Positions 1-10,129 of a stretch of DNA of 64,000 bases are shown one piece after another. This stretch comes from Ascarosepion bandense (taxonomy: Eukaryota > Mollusca > Cephalopoda > Sepiida > Sepiidae), in contig JBBBDQ010000191.1 in NCBI GenBank assembly GCA_037127315.1, forward strand, positions 14,638,501-14,702,500, written 5' to 3'. Made by a program: the position numbers and the translations under genes. Below the pieces are notes generated by a model that was not told where the DNA came from, made no database searches, and saw only the letters and a list, made by a program, of their open reading frames with translations. The stretch's first letter is position 1; every line of letters begins with the position of its first letter.

Positions 1-98
1 TGTGTGCTGGAAGCGAAAATCGCACTACAGCTTGTGGCGTCTCACATGACCACACGATAGTGGAGGCGAGGTGTATTAAGTATGGAAAACCATTGGGA

Positions 99-101
<3 letters not shown>

Positions 102-151
<50 letters not shown>
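102..151. repeat. (TA)n microsatellite
   Basis: Uninterrupted TA dinucleotide run of about 49 bases. It directly abuts the 3' end of the minus-strand LINE-C element, so it may be the element's own simple-repeat tail or its target. Bases 1-101 hold nothing recognisable. Confidence 0.9.
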
Positions 152-156
<5 letters not shown>

Positions 157-3100
157 ACTCTCCCGTCGATTTCGACGTATGAGGTCTAGACAACTGTTTA
201 ATTCGATGTAGCATGCCTGCACTTACACAATCGTAAATGGCATTTGAGTCCTGCAAGAGATTTACAAACAAGTCCACAATGGAGGCAAGAAGGGAGATTG
301 CACGAATGATCGGCTGGGACACTTGCAGATGCTTTGGTTCTCTCATGTCTTACGCGCAGTTGGTCAATCTCAGTCTCAGAGAACTGCTTGATGCCCCTCT
401 GGCAGGCAGATCTCCATTCAATTCGTTGAGAGGCAGTTCGTTCAAAATCACGGTGAGGAATATTTGTACATGTCAAATTCATTTTCAGCTTATCCTTAAA
501 GAGAAGCAGAGGTCTACCCACATTCCGCCGTCCACTGCTGAGGTCGCCGTACAACACTTGCTTTGGTATCCGGTCATCTTCCAGACGTAAGACATGTCCT
601 GCCGAACGCAGCTGTGATTGCATCAAAAAGCTCTCAATTCCGTTAATACCGCAGCGCGTGAATAGGTCCGCATTAGACATCCGATTGTTTAGGGTGAAAC
701 CACAAATTGTTCTAAGGCAATTTTTGTGGAAGACATTAAGCTTCTGGGTGTGATCATGATAGACTGTCCACGATTCCGATCCATAAAGCAGCGTCGTTAG
801 CACAACTGCTTTATACACAAGTACTTTTGTCCTTAGTCTAATCCCCCTATCATCCCATAACCGATGGCGCAGTTTCCCAAAAGCACAAGTTGCTTTCGCA
901 ATTTGATTAATGATTTCATCAATCAAGAGAAGCATTCCAATTAACCTTACTTCCAAGATAGGTAAAGTTTTTCACATATTTCAGATCTTTACTATCTACT
1001 CGGATTGGTATATCGGGAAAGCTCTATACTGGTGGCCGCTACTTTACACCCAGAACTTGTTTTTTTGTGTGGGGTGAGGTTAGTGAATCACCTCTGTTTT
1101 CTTGATGCTGATTGTCAGACCAAAAGCCTTGCAAGCAGCGGAAAACCTATCTACAATCAGTTGCGCTTCCTCCTGAGAGGTTGCACAAAGTGCAGCGTCA
1201 TCTGCAAACAAAAGATCCCTAATGATAGTTTGCCGAATTAGGGTCTTAGCTTTGAAACGCTGCTGGTTGAAGAGACCACCACTTGTTCTGAATTTGAATT
1301 CTACGCCTGTACCAATATCAGCAAAAGCATACTTCAGCATAACTGAAAAGAACAAAGCAAACAGCACAGGTGCCATTACGCAACCCTGTTTGGTACCATT
1401 TGTCACATTGAAATGTTCTGAAGACTCCCCAATTTGAAACAACAGATGCCTTCATTCCATCATGAAAAGACATAATTACATTCAGCATGTTGTCGGGTAT
1501 TCCCAGCTTTTTCAAAACCTTCCAGAGAGCTGCACGGTTGACTGTGTCAAAGGCCTTTGTAAGGTCAATGAAAACTATATACAGCTCCTCGTTCTTCTCT
1601 CGGACTTTCTCAGCAACCTGGCGGATGGAAAAGATCATATCGACAGTACCTCGATCAGCACGGAAACCGCACTGAGATTCGGGGTGGTAGATATCGTCAA
1701 CAAGGTGTTTGATTATTCTGTTGAGAATAAGCCTTGCCAAGATCTTCCTTGCAATTGATAAAAGTGAAATGCCACGATGGTTATCACAGATGTTCCTATT
1801 GCCTTTGTTCTTATACAGGTGTTGAATTAGTGCATCTTGGAAATCCTGAGGGACATTTCCAGTTAGCCAGATCTTCACAAAGAGACTATGCAGCTTCTTC
1901 ACCAGTTTCTGACCACCGTACTTAAAAACCTCTGGAGGTAAGGCGTCTTTCCCAGATTTTTTGCCTGAAGAAATTTGCTTGATAGCAACAAAAACCTCAT
2001 GTATTGCTGGAAGGAAAGAAAGTTCAGGAATTTCGGGTCGCTCAGTGATAGATGAAATTATTTCTTCGTCAGTTGTAGAAGCATTGTTTAGAACTGCTTC
2101 AAAATTCTCCTTCCAGCGATTCAAAATATCCGCTCTGTCGGTCAGCAGTGTGCCATCACTTGCAAATATGGGAGAAACACCAGATTCGTGTGGCCCCAAA
2201 ACTTTCTTAATACCTTCATAAAAGGCTTTCGAGTCCTTCCTATCAAATGCTTCTTGCACTGATTTGGCATGTGACGACTACCATGCCTTCTTTCATCTGC
2301 CGTAGTGTCTTCTGGGCCTTGCTTTTGCATGCATTGTACTCTTTCTTCTTTAATGTGGAGTTCTTATCCTCAGTCCAGATTTTGTGAGCCTTGTGCATCT
2401 CGTTGATTAAATCCTGTGCCTCAACATTTTGATCATCAAACCAGTCCTGATTCTTACGAATAGGTAAGCCCAGAACTTCCAATGCAGATGTGTGAATTGC
2501 GTCATGTAATGATTTCCATGAAGATTTAATATCATCAGTTATTTCAACAGAATCTAATGAATGATGAAGGTGGGCCGACAGTGCCGCTTGTTGACCGGTG
2601 CTCTTTAATGGAAGGATGTTAATTTGTTTGGGGACAGAGGAGCGTTTCATTCGTCTGTGTTGTAAATGCAACGTTGTTTTACTTCGGAGCAATGCATGGT
2701 CGGAAAGATAGCAACTTGTATGGAATGAACGAGTGATATGAAAGTCTTTAATGTCACGTCTTTTGGTGATGATGTAGTCAATCAAGTGCCAATCCCATGT
2801 AGTCTTGTGGGAGTTTTTCTGTTGGAATACCGTGTTGGTAATACACAGGTTAAACTCCCTACAAAGTGACAACAAAAGAAGACCATTATCATTCATACGA
2901 CCAACACCATGATGACCCAAAGCACCACCACATGATGCGCTATCCAACACCCACACGAGCATTAAAATCACTCATTAATACAAGTTTATCCTTGTGTCGC
3001 ACATCGCAACAATTTCTCTCAATTGTTGGTAAAATTCATTCTTCTCGGGCTCTGGTTTGTCTAACGTGGGAGCATAGCAACTAATTAATACGACACGGGT

Positions 3101-3780
3101 ATCGCATTCTAGATTGAGGGTTAATGTCATTAGGCGATCCGAAAACCCCTTTGGAAGGGTTGGTAATGACTTAGCAAGGTTGGACTTGGTAGCAAATCCT
3201 ACTCCTGAATGACGAGGCTTTTCTGGGCCTTTGCCGCTTCCAGAAAAAGGTATACCCGCTTTTCTATTCAGTCAGTTGCGAGTTGCCAGCCAGGCGCGTT
3301 TCACTAAGGGCTGCAATATCAATCCCGAACTTTTTCAGCTCAAGTGCAGCAAGAGCTGTCTTACGTTCTGGTTGATTATCATTTTCAAGTAGAGTGCGGA
3401 TATTCCAAGATCCAAAACGAAAGCTTTTGCTTCTTCCATTATTGGGACTGCGTGCTGGATACCTAGGCAGCTGCACTTCGCTGTCAAGGGTGGTTTTGAG
3501 CAAGGCTCCTTTTATCGCTCCCTCCCCAGCATGGGGAAAGGAAAGCAGTGCTGTCCCTAAATAGGGCTGCTTTGTCACCGATGGAGGACACGAACTGCAC
3601 AATTGCTCGGGTATTTGTGCAGAACGGCCATCACCCATCGGTCGCCACAGTGTAGAGATCCAGCTAGGAACTTCCAGTGATATCCTTTACCTGTTCCCGT
3701 TGCCTTCGCCCTATCGCCTGTGGACTTTTGTGTGTGCAGGACTTTTGAATAAACTTAAGCTGTCAAGAAACCCACACAAA
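152..3780 (-). mobile_element. LINE-C: RTE-like non-LTR retrotransposon, nearly full length, decayed
   Basis: On the minus strand the segment carries, in order, an APE-type endonuclease, a reverse transcriptase and a C-terminal region ending in a Cys/His-rich finger, which is the layout of a single-ORF non-LTR element. The reading frame is broken several times. The 3' end lies next to a (TA)n tract at 102-151. The 5' limit near 3780 is a guess: coding similarity stops near 3640 and the preceding 140 bases look like a leader. The protein reads differently from LINE-A and LINE-B elsewhere in the window. Assignment to the RTE group rests on the general style of the protein and is not proven. Confidence 0.75.
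198..3638 (-). pseudogene. LINE-C endonuclease-reverse transcriptase ORF, frameshifted
   Basis: Copies the element's RNA into DNA at a nicked target. The N-terminal part (3638-3264) contains FGSWNIRTLL and ALSETRLAG, the start of an APE-type endonuclease. Endonuclease remnants such as HLIDYIITKR follow at 2971-2243. The reverse transcriptase (2259-1318) shows HRGISLLSIARKILAR, QCGFRADRGTVD and IDLTKAFDTVNR, then GTKQGCVMAPVLFALFFSVM and the catalytic FADDAAL in another frame (1442-1080). FTYLGS near 965-985 leads into the C-terminal piece (956-198), which ends in a finger of the form CLHCG...C...H...C. I see frame changes near 3262, 2280, 1430 and 955-1080. The GDFNAR motif near 2960 is also out of frame. 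The ORF is therefore dead. Confidence 0.8.
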
Positions 3781-4625
3781 TGATTTGATTATTGTGGTGA
3801 AAGCTTGTGAAAATCCTATCCACACTTTTTGGATCCATTCATAAACTCAAGTCGGTGCAAAAAAAAAAAAAATGCCACAGATTAAGCAAGAAAAGACCTC
3901 AGATTTTACATCAGAGTTTCCTTCTCCTAGATACCTGTCTTAACAAAGACTAAGGATGGTATCTTGTCCAGTAGTATAAACGCGCCCCCAGACACCAACC
4001 TGGGAATTTTCATGTCCCGGCGCATATATATGAACTGCTATTCAAGTTATCGAATTTGAACAGTGCGCATGAACTGGATATAGTACGTATCCTTGTCTCT
4101 CACTCATTTGAGTAGTAACCTACATAAGCCATTGTGCAAAACTAATGAATATGTGGAAAGGAAATAATTGATAGAAGTTGTATGAGAGAAAGGGATTAAT
4201 TCATGGTCAAATTCGGCGAACAAGAAGCCTCTAGTATATCGCCGTTTCTTTCTCTCAAACGAACAAACATTACGTTAATTTCAGACGATCTTCATTGAAT
4301 AAGACCTCCCCAAAATACCTTAATTCTGTTATTTTTCCTGTCTCGTATCATGCAGTGACAAAGTGCTAAAAGCCTTTTCACTTTTCCGAAACAATTGAAA
4401 TTCTTTTGATAGACTAAAGTGTCGGCTTTTCTACGTTTGGCTCATTTCACTCTCGCCATTTTATTTTGGCTTAGGACAATTCAAGCTTTTCAAGTCCGGG
4501 AAAAACGACAAAAAGCATTTCTCACATCTGCAAAATTTCTTTTTATTTAAGATCTGTCATTGTTTGCTAATTTGTTCAGACTATCATCAGGCTGTTAACA
4601 TGATCATTTCAAGTGCATACTCTTT
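3781..4625. other. No recognisable feature
   Basis: AT-rich sequence with one A-run near 3860. I see no coding segment, no repeat shared with the rest of the window and no structured RNA. An old unrecognised repeat could be present. Confidence 0.5.
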
Positions 4626-4647
4626 AAATACATATGTGCTGCTTGTT

Positions 4648-4877
4648 ACACACACACACACACACTCTGAAATCTATCATTCTCAGTTGGCACACACATT
4701 TTTCATTATATATTAGGCTTCACATTGAAGTACGATTACGTGAAAATGTAAAACCTTACATATTATTTAATTATGAATAAATTAAGCGAAATTCTATCCA
4801 ACTATATCTCCAGCGCAGTTTTATCTATCTATCTATCTATCTATCTCAATCAGGAAATATCATTCTCTCTCTCTCTC

Positions 4878-4921
<44 letters not shown>

Positions 4922-5079
4922 GACTGGTCATGTCTGTATGGGGTATCTTTTTGAGTCTGATCGTGTCTATATAGGGATCTATTTTGAGTCTGGCATGTCT
5001 ATATATGTAACTGTGTATCTTAATCTGGCCATGACTATCGCTTACTGGTCATGTATGTCTGTCTGTCTTATTCTGGTCA

Positions 5080-5124
<45 letters not shown>
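4648..5124. repeat. Cluster of microsatellites: (CA)n, (TCTA)n, (TC)n, (TA)n
   Basis: CA repeats near 4650-4664, TCTA repeats at about 4826-4848, TC repeats at 4865-4878, TA runs at about 4880-4915 and again at 5092-5124. Between the TA runs the phrases TGGTCATGT and GAGTCTG recur loosely, so this stretch (4920-5080) may be a decayed minisatellite. Short ORFs across it are products of the repeats. Confidence 0.85.
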
Positions 5125-5128
<4 letters not shown>

Positions 5129-5160
5129 GTGATGGGTAAATTGTCTATATATGTATTTAG

Positions 5161-5290
5161 GTAACTTTCTAAGCGCAGCTTAGATGTGGCATAAGGCCGA
5201 ATGTATGGGACCCTCAGTGAGTATCGAACTCACTACTCACTTGTAATGATTCTAGCGAGACAAGCTTGCTAACCATTACACGACCTCGAG
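5161..5290 (-). mobile_element. SINE-2, tRNA-derived, minus strand
   Basis: Read on the minus strand, the element begins CGTGTAATGGTTAGCAAG, resembling a pol III A box, and about 45 bases later has GAGTTCGATACTC, resembling a B box. The body continues to GCGCTTAGAAAG near 5161. Related copies lie at 24287 and 30028 and a truncated one at 57722. Promoter boxes and copy number mark it as a tRNA-derived SINE. The family name is unknown to me. Confidence 0.75.
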
Positions 5291-5361
5291 GTTCCCTATA
5301 TGTGTACCAATGTACCTTAGTCGTGTCATATCTATCTTCGCCTGTTCATATCTGTCTCTCC

Positions 5362-5366
<5 letters not shown>

Positions 5367-5400
<34 letters not shown>
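5367..5400. repeat. (TA)n microsatellite
   Basis: TA run immediately upstream of the PLE fragment that becomes recognisable at 5472. TA tracts border many retroelement and palindrome ends in this window. Confidence 0.85.
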
Positions 5401-5401
<1 letters not shown>

Positions 5402-5471
5402 TTTCTAATTATTATATGACAAATTTAGAAAATAAAAAAATAATGACAACAATAAACCCTCTATATATGTA

Positions 5472-6068
5472 AGATACATAGATGACATCTTCATTTTAGC
5501 TAAGAATATCGATCAAATTACACAAGTTAAAAACACATTTGAAAGTCACTCCATCCCCAAATTTACATTAGAACTTAATATTAATAACAAAATCCCATTC
5601 CTTGATGTATTCATTGATTCTAGCACACATAAATTTACTACTTCTCTATATAGGAAACCAACTAGCATAAATTTGTGTCTTCTTAATTATAATAGTGAAT
5701 GCCCCCAACGATATAAGTTAGCTGTTATAAAATACTTAATTCAACGCACACAAATGATATCTTCTTCCAAATGCATATTTTATAAAGAAGTACACAACAT
5801 TAAGCAAACACTTGTCAGAAATGGATTTCCTAACTCCGTTATTGATCAACAAATTAAAATGTATCTCAACAAACTTAACAATAGCTCTAACAATATTGAT
5901 AATATTAATAATAATGGTGTATATCAAAATGAACATAACACTATTAGCTTAAACTATTGCAACAAAATACATAATAATTACAAACAAGATGAAAAAACTC
6001 TTAAAAACATAATACGTAAAAATGTTCAACCAGTGGATAATAATAATCAAATTAAACTCATCATATAA
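5472..6068 (+). pseudogene. Penelope-like element reverse transcriptase, 3' part
   Basis: A continuous frame starting at the RT catalytic motif RYIDDIF (5472-5492) runs for about 198 codons. It then shows KIPFLDVFID, LYRKPTSIN and a basic C-terminal segment with NGFPNSVIDQQI. The combination YxDDIF, PFLDV and YRKPT, followed by a thumb-like NG(F/Y)P motif, is typical of Penelope-like elements. The 5' part of the RT is missing and microsatellites take its place. A GIY-YIG endonuclease relic follows at 6130-6440, as in endonuclease-bearing PLEs. A different PLE remnant lies at 17940. Confidence 0.8.
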
Positions 6069-6129
6069 AAAAATCCAAAACAATTGACCTCATAATTTCT
6101 AATAACCCGACAAGCACTCAACTAAATCC

Positions 6130-6440
6130 TCTAAAAAAAAAAATCAATGTAGTGTATCAATTTACATGACCGTTCAGAGGTTGTATCTCTGGTACTAATA
6201 ATAAACCCACTACATATATTGGTTTTACAACAACCACACTGTCCCGTATACTTACCTGTCACCTTTCAGATCAGAGTACATTTAAACAACATTTTCAGAA
6301 AAACATAACCATGTAGGTAATATCAGATAGATTTTAGTCAACAATACATTAATTCTCACTCATACACACAGTAAAATGAACCTTCAGATATTGGAGGCCA
6401 TCTACATTAAAACCGAACAACCAACACTAAGGCATGGGCT
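6130..6440 (+). pseudogene. Penelope-like element GIY-YIG endonuclease relic
   Basis: Downstream of the RT fragment and in shifting frames I read NVVYQFT, TTYIGFTTTTLSRIL (from 6209), CHLSDQ and, later, LQILEAIYIKTEQPTLR. These match the order of the GIY-YIG domain of PLEs: a GIY-like start, YIG followed by TTTTLSRRL, and a terminal Glu in EA-I. Frameshifts and stops make it inactive. It supports the PLE call for 5472-6068 and gives the element's orientation. Confidence 0.65.
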
Positions 6441-6640
6441 AATTAGTAGGATATACAGGAATTTGATATACAAAAAAGAAAATTAATTCATATATTTTCA
6501 AGATTTTGTTCATCATCACATATTGTCATCAGCATAAATATCTAGTTGGGAAGGTCGCTAATAAATTAGTACATATAATAATTTGTTTGCCTATGAAGAA
6601 GTGCATATATTTGATTATCTGTGAATTAGTACGGATAGTA

Positions 6641-7007
6641 CAGGGTGTTCATAAAGTCCGTGTGCACTTTAAAAATTTCTAGCTTTATTTGTCTTTGTGA
6701 TAAAAATGAATCTGTAAAAAATGTTATCAAGTATAATGTATCTAGTTTTAAGCATAGTTATTGAATAATTCTTTACCACAAAATTCGCAACAATTTTTAG
6801 ATAAGTAAAAAAATACTATTATTAAAATGGTATTACCCTTTGTATTCCTAACGATGGAGGACATGTGAAAACTTAAATAAAATTTCAATAAACCCATAAT
6901 AAATATAGATTTACTTCTTTCTAATCCTTTTTATAAAATATTTTTATCGCAAATACAAACAAAGTTATAAATTGTTTAAAGTGCACACGAACTTTATGGA
7001 CACCCTA
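6641..7007. mobile_element. Mariner-type MITE, about 367 bp
   Basis: The left end CAGGGTGTTCATAAAGTCCG and the right end (read inward from 7007) are inverted repeats of about 33 bases sharing GTGTGCACTTTAAA-like inner ends. The element is bracketed by TA (6639-6640 and about 7008-7009), the usual Tc1/mariner target duplication. The interior is AT-rich with no transposase, so it is non-autonomous. The TIRs differ from those of the mariner copies at 27087 and 44996. Confidence 0.85.
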
Positions 7008-7057
7008 TATTTGTCCACCGATGAAATACTGCATATATTTGTTCACCTATTAGTTAT

Positions 7058-7196
7058 TCTATATGCTGTGCCCTTTCAGGACATAGGGTGTCATAGCTCT
7101 CCACAATTCCATGTCTTTTGTAGCTCTTAATAAATTTTATCTTTTTATCATCTTTCCTAAACCTTGTTCCACTCTACATTTACTCAAGCCACTAAA
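7058..7196 (-). mobile_element. LINE-B (RTE/BovB-like) 3' fragment
   Basis: Contains the minus-strand LINE-B 3' signature, seen here as CCTTTCAGGACATAGGGTG followed by remnants of the last codons. The same ending occurs at least ten times in the window. This copy is 5'-truncated to roughly 140 bases and strongly diverged. Confidence 0.65.
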
Positions 7197-7435
7197 TTAG
7201 TGCGTATAATATTTATCCGCTTAATAAATCAGTTCAAAGGTCATGTTTGTCTATGATACAGTTTTTGTAGTTATAGACAGTGTGAGTATAGAAATTACTG
7301 CATGGTGACTATAATTTATTTGATTTGTTTTTTACGGCTAATTAATCTTTTGCAGGTTACTTAAAGCCAGAAAATATTTCGGGACTGTAAGTTGAGATGA
7401 TAATGGTTTACTGACACATGTCCTACGAATTAATC

Positions 7436-7560
7436 CATGCCTTGGGTGAAAAGAGGTTGATTCATTTCTTTCTTCAGGGTATTCGTCCGTAAGTGAATAT
7501 AACGAACTCGATTGAAATTGGAACTTGGGTTTTCGATTTTCAATTCTGAATCGTTGGAGA
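7436..7560 (-). mobile_element. SINE-1 fragment, decayed
   Basis: Matches the tRNA-proximal half of SINE-1 on the minus strand: CCTTGGG...GGTATTCGTCCGTAAGTG then a degenerate GAACTC box. The 3' half is missing. It lies 230 bases upstream of a fuller copy at 7793. Confidence 0.55.
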
Positions 7561-7792
7561 ATAAACTTTACAGCACTTTTCTTAACTTGGATGATCGTAC
7601 GAGAGACCGCGTTTTGGCGTGATATGTCAGTAAACCTGGTAACTATGTGTACACACGTGTTTGTACAAAAAGTGATTCTTTATGTATTTTATGCATTTTT
7701 TTTTTTACAAGTGGGAGCACATTAACGTTTTTGAAAATTATAAACTTTTCTCCGATTTATGCTACTTTCATCAGTTTTTGATATTTGATATG

Positions 7793-8092
7793 ATCAGTCA
7801 GTTAAGTGCCATATGTGAAACCCGTTTGGGCGATCATGTCTCGAAAGAGACATGACTGACTGGGCAGAAGATTATCCCACAGTAGGTTGCCATTGCTTTC
7901 TGCGGTAGACTGGTTACCGACCAAGACTATAGAACCCAATCTGTCCTGTTATTTAACCCATAACTGGAAGGAATAGGCGGATTAATACCTTTCCCAAGGG
8001 TATTTGCGCGTAAGTGAATGCAAGGAATTCAGCTAGAATTCGAACTCGGCTCCCCGATTTCTCGTTCCGAGCCGATATCCAATGCACCACAA
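7793..8092 (-). mobile_element. SINE-1, tRNA-derived, full-length
   Basis: On the minus strand the head starts GTGGTGCATTGGATATCGG (A-box-like) and carries GAGTTCGAATTC (B-box-like). A roughly 190-base body contains CAGTCTACCGCAGAAAGC, and the tail contains GAGACATGA and ends GCACTTAACTGACTGA. The tail has a short self-complementary stretch TCTCGAAAGAGA. At least ten copies or fragments occur in this window. A conserved central body in tRNA SINEs is known in cephalopods, but I cannot confirm the identity here. Confidence 0.85.
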
Positions 8093-8547
8093 AAAGATTT
8101 TCCGACTGCTTGAAAAACCCAACTTACTCGAACGCTATGGACTCTTCTTATGTGTTTCCTGTCGGTATTAAACACAAGTCGACTTAGAAAAATAAATCAG
8201 TGTCGTATCACATAGAACAGGAGTAGGGTGCGTCGGAGTCGGATCAGCTCTGACGGGGTCAACTCAGCGAGGGTAGTATGATGTTGCAAGACCCGAAACT
8301 GCTCAATGACCTGAGTAAAGTACATCACTGACGACATCCTCCTGCGCTACAGAATGTGCGTATTTTCGAAGAAGTATATATACAGATCAGTGATGCATTT
8401 TGGTAGTCTATTGAATAATCCTCACGGTTATTTTGGTAGAATGTAACGGTTATGCTTTGAATTATTCTAGAGATTATTGAGTGGAAATAATTAAGTATGT
8501 ATTTTTTGTTTCTTTATAGTGTTATTTGTTTATTTTAAAAATATTTC
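8093..8547. other. No recognisable feature
   Basis: Moderately GC-rich stretch (8200-8350) then AT-rich sequence with AGTATATATACAG near 8370. It could be an unrecognised LTR or repeat, but I found no matching partner in the window and no coding potential. Confidence 0.4.
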
Positions 8548-8798
8548 TACTCCAACAGCTTCTTTTCTCGCACTTCCCGCCTGTGGAATTCCCTTCCGCA
8601 TGCTTGCTTCCCCGACGGCTATAACCTCCAGGAGTTTAAATGTAAGGTCAATAGACACCTCCTAACGCACTAACCCTCCCATTCTCTCCAACTCTCCCCC
8701 TATGTACATCCTAACTTGTCTATCGCCCTGTTAACACCCTGCGCTATAGTGGCAGTGGAATGCCTTGCTTGGGGTGACATGATTAAAAAAAAAAAATC
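8548..8798 (+). mobile_element. LINE-A 3' end, 5'-truncated
   Basis: Matches the last ~250 bases of the nearly intact LINE-A copy at 10130-13721. It includes the final codons (ACTTCCCGCCTGTGGAATTC region), the stop, the 3' UTR and the tail GGGGTGACATGATT followed by A's. 5' truncation is the usual outcome of target-primed reverse transcription. Confidence 0.9.
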
Positions 8799-9042
8799 AT
8801 TTCATGATTGTTATTATTACGTTCACTTGTGTTTATATGTGCGTTCGTGGTTTGCTAATTTATTTTACTTCAGTGTATATATACATAGTCGAGCATAAAC
8901 ACAACGCGTATGACCTGTCGTTTGCATCAAACAGACTGTCGTCTCTGGGTGTTGACTTCCGTGGCCATTTTTAAGTTTTACATACGCACTATCCTTAATA
9001 TTGAATACATAAAATTCTACCAGTAATTATAGCATACCTTAA

Positions 9043-9044
<2 letters not shown>

Positions 9045-9076
<32 letters not shown>
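9045..9076. repeat. (TA)n microsatellite
   Basis: TA run lying about 30 bases from the hammerhead-like motif at 9104-9140. Sequence 8799-9044 shows nothing recognisable. Confidence 0.85.
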
Positions 9077-9078
<2 letters not shown>

Positions 9079-9103
9079 CTTTAAAAACAAGGAATTTATT
9101 AAG

Positions 9104-9140
9104 TCTCAAGAGCTCTTTCGTTCAAATTCTCATCAGAAGA
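9104..9140 (-). ncRNA. Hammerhead ribozyme-like motif, minus strand
   Basis: On the minus strand: stem I 5' strand TCTT (9137-9140), core CTGATGA (9130-9136), a stem II region of ten bases closed by a G-C pair but otherwise mismatched, core GAAA (9116-9119), self-complementary stem III GAGCTC (9110-9115), UU (9108-9109) and stem I 3' strand GAGA (9104-9107). Every conserved core base is present. The poor stem II suggests a decayed copy. Very short or self-complementary stem III is known in Penelope-like and retrozyme hammerheads, which cleave best as dimers. No partner copy in inverted orientation is seen nearby. Confidence 0.55.
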
Positions 9141-9468
9141 AAATCGTTGGAATCAGAAATCAAACGTAAAAACAGCAACGAAAATGAAGAGCAAAAAAAG
9201 GGAGGAATGCTAAAATAAATATCCATATAAATATATATTTATAACGCGGGGAGGAGAAATGGCATGTAAATAATTATCGAGAGACAGTTAAAATAAAATA
9301 TCCCCCAACAAATAAAGAGATTTAACAAAATCCTTCTGCTGGCAAAAAGGATTTCGTAAAGATATGCAGACTGATTCTCAAATCTTTAAATGATTAATGG
9401 AACCAGATAAATGTAAAATTTTGAACCATTTCTTATACGACTTAGCACAGGCTATATTCTCTAGTAGG

Positions 9469-9502
9469 TGTTGAGCAATAGCCGATTCCATATTGGTAGG
9501 CA

Positions 9503-9543
<41 letters not shown>

Positions 9544-9579
9544 TAACGGCTACCAATATGGAATCGGCTATTGCTCAAC

Positions 9580-9580
<1 letters not shown>
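9469..9580. repeat. Inverted repeat with (TA)n loop
   Basis: Arms of about 30 bases (9470-9500 and 9551-9580), each reading as TTGAGCAATAGCCGATTCC or its complement, surround a (TA)n run at about 9508-9541. A second (TA)n run follows at 9587-9622. This is a short palindrome of the same style as the longer ones further on. Confidence 0.8.
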
Positions 9581-9622
<42 letters not shown>

Positions 9623-9627
<5 letters not shown>

Positions 9628-10129
9628 GAATTGTTTGAACATTATTTTTTATCGATACTCGTATTTAAGTAGATATTCTGTTTTTTAATTAAAAACTATT
9701 ATATATTTATATCTACCGGCCTTGATTATTTACGATAAATTATTATGAAAATTTCAATTATTTCCATTAGTTTTGTTTTGTAGAAGATTTAAATTTCTGT
9801 CTTCGAGAGATTGAATTCTTAACGGTTTGGCAAGCGAACACAAGCAACATAACTCGACTATATTCTGTAAAAAACGGTTTAATTTTTATTTTTGTCTTCA
9901 GAAATTGAATTAAATCAACTTTACAGTGTTAGCTGCTTGTGGTAAGTCAACCGGGATTCAGTCCATTTTTCAGTCTGTTTTTGTGAAATTTCTTGGAAAT
10001 TATTTTTATTTATTATTTATTTATTTTTTTTTTTTCGTCTTTTGGTCGTCTTTGATTTTTTTTTTCGTCACTTAATTTGTGTAAATAATTTTGCTATTCA
10101 AGGGTATTTTTGACTTTTAAAACTTTGTA
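9623..10129. other. No recognisable feature; T-rich
   Basis: AT-rich, with T runs near 10025-10060. No coding segment and no repeat shared with the rest of the window was found. Confidence 0.5.
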
